Shown: piece by piece, positions 18,756-28,886 of the stretch
How positions within the stretch are numbered: the first letter of the stretch is position 1
How the letters are laid out: every line of letters starts with the position of its first letter
Assembly (NCBI GenBank): GCA_013306675.1
Contig: JABLUY010000078.1
Coordinates: 1-64,000, forward strand
Direction: 5' to 3'
Source of the DNA: Thraustochytrium sp. TN22
Lineage: Eukaryota; Sar; Bigyra; Thraustochytrida; Thraustochytriidae
Length of the DNA stretch: 64,000 nucleotides
Notes under the pieces: model-generated
What the model was told of the DNA's origin: nothing
Database searches by the model: none
The model's input: only the letters and a program-made list of their open reading frames with translations
Made by a program: the position numbers and the translations under genes

Positions 18756-19155
18756 CCACCAGCAAGCTTGCTCCTCGAATAAGCATGCATCGGCACTTTT
18801 ACGCCCAGCCAGCCGCAAACATGAGCTCGTGCACGTGCTCTGGCAGGTGGCAGGCATAACGTGAGCTCGGCCTGCCCAAGCACGTCCAGCTCGAGCACGT
18901 CCTGCTCGAGCACGTCCTGCTCTCGAGCACGTCCTGCTCTCGAGCACGTCCTCGCCCTGCAGTGCTCGGGGTCTGGAAAAGGCGCATGGACGGTGGCCAG
19001 CCAGCAGACCCCGTCCTCCGGCCGCTCGCTGCGACGCGGCGCAGCGGCGGCGCAGCGGCGGCAGCGGCGTGGAGTCCGCTCGCTCGCGCGCCTGGCCGCC
19101 CGCAGGCCCTCAGCCCGGCCCACGGGCGGTGCCAGCGGAGGCTTCGGAACGGAGC

Positions 19156-19684
19156 ATGGCGCGCGGCAGCACGATGAGGCGCATGGCGCGCGGCGCGGAC
19201 GGGAATAGCGCGCGGGCGGCCGCGGCTGCGGCGGTGCTCTTGGCGGCACGCGGCGCGGCGGCTGACTCGGCGCGGCGCGCGGCTGGCCCTACCGGCGCGC
19301 CGCCGCCGCCGCCCGTGGAACTGACGTGGGCGGCGCAGGCATACGTGGTGCTGGGCGTGGCGCTCACGCTGGCCGTCATCGCGGCGGGTAAGTCAAGTTG
19401 GGCATTCTCTCGATGCGAACGCTCGAGCGACAGAAAGGCTAACGGCACCTGGTATGGCTGCTGCTGCTGCTGCTGCTTTCGCTACCGCTGCATTCGCAGC
19501 GTGGTATCTCGTCTGGGAACTCATCTTCAAGCGCATCAAATTCCTTCGGCGGCTCTTGGAGCAGCAGGCACCGGGAGCTTTTCGCTCTGGCGGAGAGGAT
19601 GGCTCGTCTCCTGCTTCAGGAGCCTGCTCAGCGAGCGCCACCGCAGGGGTCGCAGAGGCTGGGCACCACGCCAAGCATGCTTGA
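19156..19684 (+). CDS. SMIM13-like small single-pass membrane protein, two exons
   Basis: Exons 19156-19387 and 19500-19684 joined by a 112-nt GTAAGT...CGCAG intron give 138 residues. The N-terminal ~55 residues are Ala/Arg-rich. A single TM helix is followed by the signature WYLVWELIFKRIKFLRRLL, which matches well the WYFVWHLFLSKFKFLREL core of animal SMIM13 (UPF0766) as I recall it. The tail is Gly/Ser/Ala-rich and acidic at its start. The intron falls within the TM helix and is needed to join the hydrophobic half to the WYxVW motif; without it the frame is disrupted. The function of SMIM13 is unknown. The start could also be the Met at 19174 or 19183. The assignment rests on the short motif only. 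Confidence 0.75.
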
Positions 19685-20818
19685 CGGAGAGGGCTTGGCA
19701 GCGTCAGCCGAATGCGCCAGGAAGCTTGCGATTGCTCGTCTGGTCCATCTGAGTGCTACCAACCACACGAACTCCCTCCGACGACGGGCTCATAGTCGCG
19801 TCCCACGACCTCATGAAGTGGCGCGTTAGAAAAGCGCTCTGCCAGGTTCGAGCAAAAGGGCTCGGGCCCTGGTTGGACTGACTGCCGAGCCATCTTACCA
19901 ACCAACCCACACGGAATCCCTTCCTTCCTTCCTTCCTTCCTTCCTTCCTTCCTTCCTTCATTCCTTCATTCATTCATTCGACACGAAGCCCGCGAGCACC
20001 GGCTCCGTATGCAAAGGGGGGGGGGGCAGTCTCGCAGCGATATCCCTCCCTTCGGAGCGTCCTTGTAACCGTTACGGGGACCCCGAGCTGGTGTCCCCAA
20101 ACCTGGTATGGCGCGCTCGCTCGCACGAGAGCGAGCGAGCGAGCGAGCGTCTTTGCGCTCCGCCGGTCGACTCAGGCTGGCTGGCTCGGCGGGTGGCTCA
20201 CTGGTGGCTCAGTGTCTGGTTGTCTAGCTGGCTGTCTGGCTGGCTGCTTTGCTTTGCTTTGCTTTGCTTTGCAATGACTGCCGGACGGCGTTGAGGCGAC
20301 GTCAAGACCAAGCAAGCAAGCCATCGTTTGTAACGCCAGCGACGCACGTGGAGGCTGTGTGATTGAGCTTCTTTTTTAATGGCTGGCACTGCCTGCACGA
20401 AGAAGCGCGGACGTGCGGTGCGCTCCACAAGTCGGACAGCCGGGCTAGGCGTGGCACGCCGCGACAGGCGTGCTATAAATCATGGCGTCCCGTGCGCTGA
20501 CGAAGCCTCGTCTGGGACCATGCGCAGTGCTGCACTCACAGTAAGGCAGCGAAGTGGTGGGACGTGCCGGACCCTTCGTCAGAGCGGCGTCGGGCAGCGC
20601 GCCCGAGCCGAAGCGACGCGGACGCATTCGCGTGCCGCCGCCGCCGCCACCGCCGCCGCCGACAGCAGCGGCGTCAGCAGCGGCGTCAGCAGCGGCGTCA
20701 GCAGCGGCGTCAGCAGTCGCGGCTGTGCCGACAGTCGCGGGCGCATCTGCGCAAAGGCGCGCTTGGGCGCCTACGTTAGCGAGCGTGCTGTCCGGTCGCT
20801 CGTGCGAGTACGCGCAAG
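19685..20818. other. Intergenic with microsatellites, no gene seen
   Basis: 1.13 kb before the RhoGEF. It contains (CCTT)n, (GCGA)n at about 20130-20150, five GCTTT units at 20247-20272, a run of ten G at about 20017, and a four-fold CAGCAGCGGCGT-type 12-bp repeat at about 20660-20715 likely in the 5' UTR. Confidence 0.6.
19916..19979. repeat. (CCTT)n microsatellite
   Basis: About 16 tetranucleotide units, degenerating to CATT at the 3' end. Confidence 0.95.
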
Positions 20819-21751
20819 ATGACGGACAAGCCGGCGGAGCCGCTGCCGAATGACGAAGCGGGCCAGGCAGCAGCACAGGCCAAGGCTACGGCGTCCTCGT
20901 CCTCGTCCTCCACGGCATCAACCACGCCGAGTTTCATCAACAGCAGCGTGCTGACGCCGCGGCAAAAGGTGGTTCGCGAGCTCTATGCAACGGAGCAGTC
21001 GTACCTGAACAACCTCAAGACGCTGGTCAGGGTCTACATGAACCCGTTGCGCCTGGACGCACGCGGCATCTCCCCCATGGTGAATTTGAACGAGGTCCAC
21101 GCGCTCTTCTCAGACGTGGAGGCCGTGCTTCGCATCAGCGAGAAGGTCTTCAGTGACATGACGGCCCTCCTTGAGCGCGGTGAGCTTGACGACCACGTGG
21201 GCCAGGTCTTTTGCGATCTGGCGCCGCTGCTCAAGCTATACACGGCCTACGTGAATAGCCACCATCGCGCTCTGGAGACGCACCAGATGCTGCTGGAGCG
21301 GCCTGCGTACAAGGAATTCTGCAAAAAGTGCGCGAGTCTTCCCGAGTGCGCCTCGTGTGGCCTCGACAGCTACCTGATTCTGCCGGTCCAGCGAGTGCCG
21401 CGTTACGAGCTGCTGCTGCGCGAGCTGCTCAAGCAGACGGACGCCTCGCACTCGGAGCACGCGGGCATCGCGTCGGCGCTCAACAAAGTATCGAGCGTGG
21501 CGATGATGATCAATGACAACCTGCGTGATCATGAGCGGCGAGGCGCCGTGCTGGCGGTACAAGCCAAGTTCGGCAACAGCGTGCAGCTCGTATCGCCGCA
21601 GCGCTGGTTTGTGCGCGAGGCGAGGCTGCGCAAGGTATGCAAGCGCAAGCCGAAGCCGTTCCTTTTTGTCCTCTTCAACGACGTGCTCATTTACGGCAGC
21701 CAGGCGTCGCTGCCCGGCATCAACGTGCAACGGCCGCACGGTAGCAGCGGG

Positions 21752-21798
<47 letters not shown>

Positions 21799-23458
21799 GG
21801 GAGGCAACGGCAAGCGCAAAGAGCTTTACCGCTACCACCGTAGCATCGACCTGGAGTCCGCAGACGCCTGCGCGTGCGAGGACTCGGCCCTGGGCGAACC
21901 GCAGTTCCAGGTGCTTAGCCCGAACAAATCCTTCCGTGTCATTGCGTCCAGCACGCAGGAGCGGGACCAGTGGGTGCAGGATATAAAGGACAACATCGCA
22001 GAGGCGCAGCGTGTGAACCGCTCCCGCGCCGGCGCGCACGTGTCCGCCTCGGCCTCCCTCCTGCAAGCGGCGCCGTCCTTCGCGTCCACGTCCTCCTTTG
22101 GCAGGCTCAGCATCGGCACACGGCGCTCCTCGGCCGGCTCGCTCTTCGACTCGGGTCCGCTGGAGCATGCGCCCGTGCGCAGCCACGGCGCCGAGGTCAA
22201 CTCGTGCTCCCTGTGCTCGCAGGAGTTTTCCGTGATGCGCCGCCGTCACCAGTGCCGCCGCTGCGGCATCATCGTGTGCGACAAGTGCTCGCCGCACCGC
22301 TGGCGCCTGCGCAACTTGACGCGCAACAAGCTCAAGCGCATCTGCAACCGCTGCTTCACGCACTTGACCGAGACCGTCCCGGCCTGCTGGGGCAGCGGGG
22401 CCGACCTGGCTCACGCGGGTGGGCCCGCGTCGCAGCTCGCCCGCCGCGGCAGCATGCCGGCGATGCCCTCGGCCGCCCAGGTGGGTGTGGCCTCCAGTGC
22501 AGGCGTTGCCGCTCTCGGCGCAGCCGTGGCGGCCCGCGCCCTACAACGCGGGCATGCCTCGCTCAAGGGCGCTCGCGAGCTTGGCTCAGTCAACCAGGCC
22601 AGCCCCGCGATGCAGCACCTATCCATGGAAACGCCCGCGGGCTTCCGCGCCTTCGACGACGCCAGCACGGACGACAACCACAGTCTGGCCGACTCAGACG
22701 TGTCTCTGAGCAGCTCCGGCTTCGCGCCGCTCCCCGGCGAGGCGGAGGAGGCCCTGTCCTTGCCGGACGGCTGGCGCGTGGCGCACGACCCGGACGGTGA
22801 GCCGTACTTTTGGAACGTGCACACAAAGGAGGTGACCTGGGACCGCCCGGCCTGCGAGACGGCGGCGGTCACGGCACCGCCGCCACTGCCACCCAAGCCG
22901 CCCGTGCGCAGGCTTGCCTCCGAGCGCGCCATGCGGCCTTCCGACGGCGCTCGGCATGGGTCCTTTGCGTCTCGCCGGCAGGATGGCGGCAAGTATTCCT
23001 CTGCCTCGATGCGCAACCTGGGCGTCACCCTGGTGGACGACGAGGACGACGAGGACGACGAGGACGATTCCGTCGCCGAGGGCTCAGGAATCTTGGCGCC
23101 TCGGTCCGCCGCACAGCCGCCGCAGCTGCCGCCTCGCCTCCCGAGCCGGCGTCGCAGCATCGCGCCGGGCGACCTGGCCACATTTCAGCAGGGTGCAGGT
23201 TCCGCCGCGAAGCCACCGGTCCCGGCCAAGCCTCCGATGAGGCTGCCGAGGTCGTCTTCGTCCTCCTTCTCGGCTGCGTCGACCGGGTCAGGCTTGAAAC
23301 CATTCATTGCCGGCGCGCCACCGCTCCTCAAGCCTTCGTCGTCCAAGAGTGCGTCCTTTTCGCAGCCTCTGCCCAAGGGCATGCAGGATGCGCCACCGCC
23401 GCTCGCGCCTCGACCTCGCCTCATGCGGCGCATCTCGTCCTCGTCCGAGATTATCTAA
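20819..23458 (+). CDS. RhoGEF with DH-PH-FYVE-WW architecture
   Basis: 879 residues from ATG 20819. The DH (RhoGEF) domain spans about 49-238 (KVVRELYATEQSYLNNLKTL; the conserved helix LILPVQRVPRYELLLREL). The PH domain is about 255-397, split by a ~24-residue poly-Gly insert from a GGC run. A FYVE zinc finger lies near 462-517 with CSLC, the RRRHQCRRCG basic patch and CNRCF, predicting PI3P binding on endosomes. A WW domain is near 648-677 (LPDGWRVAHDPDGEPYFWNV...TWDRP). Proline-rich segments (PPLPPKPP, PPQLPPRLPSRR) fill the tail, possible SH3 ligands. DH-PH-FYVE is the FGD/FARP layout; the added WW is unusual. It would catalyse GDP/GTP exchange on a Rho-family GTPase at PI3P membranes. No intron. 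Confidence 0.93.
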
Positions 23459-23735
23459 CCCTTTGGCCAAAAGCTGGTCTTTTTTCTTGGCAAAACAACG
23501 ACTGACCGTGAAGACTCCCTACGCGCGGCGGAGAAGGCCTGGCCGATCTTTGCTGCTCCTCTCCCCTCTCCCTCTTTAGCTGGTAGAACTTTTGACTTAG
23601 CTTTTTAGTAAAGTAGCCCAGTTGCTGTCGCCCTCACCATGGCCGCCGCACCTGTCTCGTGGCGTATGGGGACGTGAACAAGCTGATCTCGTTTCAGTGA
23701 GGGAGGCGCGAAATCGTCCCCACGTCGAGAGCCCG

Positions 23736-25226
23736 TCAAGCGACAGCCAAGGCCACGGCCAAGACATCCTTGGCGGGCTTTGTGGGCTTGCGAATCCAAA
23801 AGGAGTCAGCCTCGCGGTCGCTGCCGCGTGTGGTGACGAAGTAGCGCCACTCGAGGTGCGTGGCGTTGTGCACGGTGACGTCGGCGAAGCCGTACTCGTG
23901 GTAAACGCCATGCGCGACGTGTCCGGGTCTCCCACCCGGACCTTCGGCGCCCTCGCAATTGCCTGCGGCGCCGTTGACCAGGTAGACCGGACAGGAAGGC
24001 GCGTCATAGACGCCGCCGGGCGGTGGTGCCTGGCCGCATGGGCGGCCGTCCCGCATGGGCGGCATGCGCTCGTAGTTGTGGATGTGCGCGCCAATGTACA
24101 TGTCAACACGGTGACGGAGGAAGATATCCTCGACGGCATTGCGCAGCCACCGTGCGGTGAGCGGAGGGTAGTCATGTGCGTCCTTCTTGGAAGAGTAGAC
24201 TTGGCGGTGTCCGACGACGATGACCCAGTCCACGGCCGCGTCCGCAGCGGCCGCCTCCAGGTCGCTCTGGAGCCACGCAAGCTGGTCGCCGAAGCCGCCG
24301 CCGCGGCCGCCGCCGATTCGGGTCGAGGGCCGCGTGGGTGCGCCTGGGTAGTCCGTCTCCGTGTCGATCATGACCACGTGCACGTTGCCGAAGGTAAAGC
24401 TGTGCCACATGCCCTGGGCATCGCCGGCGCCGCTCTCGCGCGACGGCATGCGGAAGCGCGTGCGGTAGGCGGAAAAGTTGAGCTGGCCCACCGCGCAGTC
24501 CAGGTCCGTGAGAATGTCGCAACTCACGTCGTGGTTGCCGGGTGTTGCCATGTACGGGATGCGCCGCGCGATAGGCTCGATCTGGCGCATGAAGTCGTCG
24601 TATACGTCCTCGTAGCCCTGAGGCCCATGGCCCGCGCGCAGCTGGAAGGTCGGCCGTTGCCGCGAAAAAGGCTTGCCCAGGTCATCGCCGTAGGCGATAT
24701 CGCCGCCGTGCAGCACAAAGTGGAGGTCGTCCACTCGCGCCTCCAGCGCCGCGGTCGTGCCCTGTGAGTTGTCGGTACCCATGTCGCCCAGTGAGGCGAA
24801 GCGCACGGGTGCAGCGACGGCTGGCGCCGTGCGGAAGCAGTCGCCGACACCGGCTTGCACCTCATAACAGTACGTCTCACCGGGCTCCAGCCCGGTCACG
24901 AGCGCACGCCAGTGCCAGTGCACGAAGTAGCGCTTGCGCTCCGCCGCGAAGCGCCGGACCTGGCCTTCGGCGCCCTTCTTGTACACGCTAACGGCGAAGA
25001 CCTCGGACGCCTCCCACGCCGTGGGCTCCGTTGTCTCCGAGCCTCTGCACCGCTGTGTCCAAGACACGCTCATGCTCTCTGGGCCCTTGACCAGCGCCAG
25101 GTGCAGCTGCGTCGCGCCCGCCTCGCAGTCCTCCTCCGCCTCGCGCTGCTGCGTGCCCGACACGACGGTGGCGACGACGAGACCCACGGCCAGAACCCAC
25201 GCCAGCGCGTGCCGCCGCGGCGTCAT
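23736..25226 (-). CDS. Purple acid phosphatase-type metallophosphoesterase, secreted
   Basis: 496 residues from ATG 25226, whose N-terminus (MTPRRHALAWVLAVGLVVATVVSG) is a signal peptide; a start 57 bp further up would bury it. A fibronectin-like N-domain (about 35-140, SVSWTQRC and ALVTGLEPGETYCYEV) precedes the catalytic domain. The five purple acid phosphatase metal-ligand blocks are present in order: LGDMG, GDIAYGDD, GNHD, VVGHRQVY and AHIHNYER. In the last the usual GHxH Gly is Ala, but both His remain. The enzyme hydrolyses phosphomonoesters at acidic pH with a dinuclear metal centre, probably outside the cell or in the vacuole, supporting phosphate scavenging. No intron. Neighbouring RhoGEF is convergent. 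Confidence 0.9.
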   Translation of the reverse strand: MTPRRHALAWVLAVGLVVATVVSGTQQREAEEDCEAGATQLHLALVKGPESMSVSWTQRCRGSETTEPTAWEASEVFAVSVYKKGAEGQVRRFAAERKRYFVHWHWRALVTGLEPGETYCYEVQAGVGDCFRTAPAVAAPVRFASLGDMGTDNSQGTTAALEARVDDLHFVLHGGDIAYGDDLGKPFSRQRPTFQLRAGHGPQGYEDVYDDFMRQIEPIARRIPYMATPGNHDVSCDILTDLDCAVGQLNFSAYRTRFRMPSRESGAGDAQGMWHSFTFGNVHVVMIDTETDYPGAPTRPSTRIGGGRGGGFGDQLAWLQSDLEAAAADAAVDWVIVVGHRQVYSSKKDAHDYPPLTARWLRNAVEDIFLRHRVDMYIGAHIHNYERMPPMRDGRPCGQAPPPGGVYDAPSCPVYLVNGAAGNCEGAEGPGGRPGHVAHGVYHEYGFADVTVHNATHLEWRYFVTTRGSDREADSFWIRKPTKPAKDVLAVALAVA

Positions 25227-25949
25227 GGCCGCGCTCGGCGCGGCGGCGCAGCCACCGGGTTGCGCGGCGAAGCGCTCGCACAAGCGTGGGGCTTGCGCAA
25301 GGCAAGGCGAGCGACTGGGTTCGCGATGGGCCTTTGTTTGCTCGCCACGGTCACGGGATCCGCTGAGAAGGCTGGCAGTGACTCGACCCGCGGCGAATCA
25401 TCGTCCGTCATCACAACCTTCTCCGTTCCTCCGCAGGCTTTGAGCCACAAGGCGACCACAAGGCTCCGGCCACGGATGGCGACGGCGCGTGAAGAACTTG
25501 AAGGGCGGCGAGCACGATGCGAATGAGCGCGAATAATGAAGGGCGGCGAGCACGATGCGTGCGAATGAGACTCGACACACGTTCCCACTTTCGATAAGTT
25601 ATTTCTGCATGATCATGATGTGAAGAACTCGATGCGGTGAATGACTCAGACCCAGCTTCGAGAACCTTGCCAACTTGCTGCCCATGTTCCACGCCAGGCC
25701 TTGCTAGCTAGAGGCCTATGCCCATTGCGCCTGGATACCTACTTGATGTCATGTGAACGGACTCGGAGAGTGACTCACGGACTCACGAGAGAGCCGACAC
25801 AGAGGTGAGGCCACCAGACCTCCGGCTGCAGTGCTGCCCGAAGAAAAACGAATGCTTGAGTCGCCCGCGGCAGCGCGGGCGATGTAACTCGACGAGCCGC
25901 TTCGCGGCGGGAGAGAGGAGGGGGGTCCAGCGCATGGACTGCTTCGATT
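25227..25949. other. Intergenic, no gene seen
   Basis: 0.72 kb upstream of the phosphatase gene. One perfect AACTTGAAG and a nearby duplicated GGGCGGCGAGCACGATGCG block (about 25503 and 25541) are the only features noticed. Confidence 0.5.
25495..25503 (+). promoter_or_regulatory. AACTTGAAG motif
   Basis: A perfect copy 269 bp upstream of the minus-strand phosphatase start. Confidence 0.4.
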
Positions 25950-25959
25950 GAAAAGTTGT

Positions 25960-26515
25960 TGGATGGACGACTATTGCGGCGGAGGGCGGCGAGATCAGTG
26001 CCACCGAGCTCTTGCCCAACGTCCCAGTTGCGAAGGAGTTCGCCAATCTGCACTATTCATGGAACGCTGGCGCTCAGAGCTTCCATTGGGGTGCTTCTTG
26101 CCGAGCTTCTCCGACGGAGTGAGATTGTACGGGATGCAAGATGCCACTTTCAAAGAATTCTGCTCCAAAGAAGGCAGACCGTGAGGAGCTCGGATCTAAA
26201 TACACCGACTGCAAAAGGCTCCCGGCGGGAAGAGCGTGACGTGGTGCCGGGAGCAGCCGTTCTTTCGCGATGCGGTGGACATTGACATTGCGCGCACCGA
26301 CCGCGGCACTCCAATCGAAGACTTCGTCCTCCTCTGCCAATGTGACCTTGTCATCAACACGACGCTCTCCACCTTCTCCTACTGTGTTGGTCTGCTCGCC
26401 GGCGAGGAGGCGCGCTCTCTTTGTCTCTCTCGACGATGAGATCGACATGGTGGTGGGTAGCGCGTGGGACCGCTCAAAAGGAGGACGACTACCCTCCGAG
26501 CTGGGTCGATAGATA
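25960..26515 (+). pseudogene. Decayed glycosyltransferase-like gene (fucosyltransferase-type motif)
   Basis: Pieces of one protein can be read on the plus strand in different frames. About 25970-26130 reads ...NVPVAKEFANLHYSWNAGAQ. About 26238-26420 reads PFFRDAVDIDIARTDRG then PIEDFVLLCQCDLVINTTLSTFSY. Near 26470-26512 the tail KEDDYPPSWVDR lies in another frame, ending at TAG. At least two frame changes and internal stops separate them. The pattern E-D-x3-L-x2-C-D-x2-I-x4-STFSY resembles the C-terminal block of alpha-1,2/1,6-fucosyltransferase-like (GT11/GT23-type) enzymes. No start is found. Assignment to the exact family is uncertain. Confidence 0.4.
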
Positions 26516-28469
26516 GGTGCCAATGGCAGTGGCGCCTTGGAACCTTTGATAATGACGACATCCTCCATCATCTTCTGCGGCCATCGTGGCTCTTCTTGCT
26601 ACTTTGTCGCGAGCGACTCGCCACGATAAGAATCTCAGGCAGCGGCTGAGAAGATTCCGACGCAGTCTGGCCAGCCAGCCAGGTTGAGAAGTCTCCGAAG
26701 ATGTCGCGTCGAGACTTCGCCCTCGCTTTCCCCGAGTCCGTGAAGTTGGTTCATTCGAGGTGCGCATGGCCATGGTGGGAGGCCGCTTCGAGATTTTGGG
26801 TCTCTCGTAGAGACTCGTGCCATCTGGGCTTGCAGCGCCACTCACTGTCAAGCTCGATACTACCGCCACGCGCTGCCAGCCGTCGCTCGCCCAGAGCCTT
26901 GCTTGGCCTCGCCCGGAAGCGTCAGCTTGCGAGCTCCGATCCGGCCGTCCATCTTGGCTTCTTCTGCCCCGCAGGTTTCCTCTCAGTCAGGGCAGATGCC
27001 GCGGCACGTCCTCTATGGCCATGCCACGCCCGGGCCATGCCATGGCTGGCTGACGCCGCACTGCTCTCACCATCCTCAGGCCCTCCGCGGTGTCCCGTGG
27101 CGCAAGGCTGCGTGCTGCCATGGCGTCAACCAGCCATCTGAGCGGATCACGCACGCCACACACGAACGTCCATCGACTCGTCAGGCCCCATCGCTGGCCT
27201 CAGCTAACTCTCCTGCAGTGGTCGCGTGCCCGGCCGAGCAAGCTTCTCAGGTCTCCGCTCCCTCCGCTCCACTTCCGTCACGTTCCGTGTCCCCGAGAAG
27301 GGGCCCGCGTCTTGTGCGTCCACGTCGGCCACAACATTGAGCCTCGTGAGCGTAGTACCGTACGTGCCGCCGGAAAGCTAGTAGCTTAGCACGCCTCCGA
27401 GTCGCTCTGCCAACCTGTGTCCGAGTCCTCCGTCTGTGTCTCACAGTCACCGCAGTGACCGCACCTGCGGAAATGACGACGCCGCCCCGCATGGACGCCG
27501 CCGCGTCGGCCTCGTCGCGCCCCCGCGCGCCCGGCGGACCGGCGCGTCCCGCTCGCCGGTCGCGTCCCAGCCGCAAGCAGGCGCGCGCGCATTCGCCCCG
27601 CCCGCCGCCCGCTCCCGCGGACGGCGGCCAAACACTTCACGACAGAGTCACCTCGACGGACGCCGGGCCCGCGGGACGCTGCGCGCCGGTCCCGCCGCTG
27701 ACCCGCGCCGGCGCCCCCGCTCGCCGCCGCTCGCCGGCGCCCCGGGCCGGCTGCGGAGCCGCGAAGCCGCCGGGAACGCCGCGCGGCGCGCCGCGCGCCC
27801 TTCCTCGCGGTCGCTCGCTCGCGCGGCAGAGCCTCCGCGCGGGCGGCCGCGCGGCGAACATCGGTCTGCCGGGCCTGCGAGCCCACGCGCCGCCAATGCA
27901 CGCGGGGTTGCCCCGCCACTGCGACCGCCGCCCGCCCGACGGGCGCGGCGCGTCCCCTCCGGCGGCCGCGCAGAGCCCTTGCCGCCGCCTGGCAACCGCG
28001 GAACCCGACTTCCGCGCTGCCGCGAGCCCACTTACGCCGCGGCCCGACAAGGGCCCGCGCCGCCAGTGCCGGCGCAACTGGCGCCAGGCTCGGCGATGTT
28101 CTCTCTTCCCGAAGCGGGGATCGACTTGCAGAATGCGATCAGGGCGCCCTGCGAAGGCGCGTCTGCGCGCCGCTCGCTCGCTCCCGCCGCTCGCGCGCTC
28201 CCGCCCGTCGCCTCGCGCCTCGCTTCTCCCCCCTGCGCCCGCGCCCGTCCCGCCTGCGCCGCCTGCGCTGTGCTGCGCGGCGCGCGGCCGTCGGAGTGGA
28301 CTCGCCCGCTTCGTACTGGGAGTTGGTACAGTAGGTGCTGGCGAGCGAGAGGCCGCTCGCTGCCAGACCTTGTTTGGCCGCGTGGCGGGCGTCGCTCCCG
28401 TGCCGCGCCGAGCCCCGCGGGCTCTCTCGGTGCCGCTGTCAGCTGTCGCTCTCGCTCTCGCTCTCGAGG
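26516..28469. other. Long GC-rich spacer without a recognisable gene
   Basis: 1.95 kb. Between about 27390 and 28470 all six frames are open for long stretches, but translations on both strands are Arg/Ala/Pro-rich without any family signature, as expected of very GC-rich non-coding DNA. The last part is probably the 5' UTR/promoter of the gene at 28470. Confidence 0.5.
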
Positions 28470-28852
28470 ATGGAGCAGCAGCCGCGCTGGGGCTGGGGTG
28501 AGGGCGCGGGTGATGATGGGGCTGCCGCCGGCGCGCCGCCGCTGCCGCTCGTGTCGCTGGAGATGGAGGACCCGCTGCTCGGCGGGGACCTGGCGGACGA
28601 CGACGCCCTGCCCCTGAGGGCGCTCGAGGAGGGTTATGACGGCGGTGCCAAGCCCATGCCCGGCCTCGGCCACGGCCCCGGCCTCGGTCACGCGGGCTAC
28701 CCGGTCCAGCATCACGAGTACGAGGAGTCCCAGCAGCAACCTGCGTTCATTACGAGCAGCGGCAGTGGCCACCGTGCCTACGAGCCCCCTCAGCAGCTCC
28801 AGCACCAGCAGCAATTGCAGCTGCAGCCCCTGGAGCAGCCCCTGCAGCCGTC

Positions 28853-28886
<34 letters not shown>

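Larger units (their letters stand above)
18467..19155. other. Intergenic with repeats and motif copies
   Basis: 0.69 kb. It holds (GATCC)n around 18483-18505, a run of TCGAGCACGTCCTGC units at about 18888-18955, two AACTTGAAG copies and one CTGACAGTGAG. No gene is seen. Confidence 0.6.

Noticed and set aside
27386-28617. Several long overlapping open frames on both strands (up to 393 residues)
   Set aside because: Translations are Arg/Ala/Pro/Gly-rich on both strands and in several frames at once, typical of very GC-rich non-coding DNA; no family motif or signal seen.
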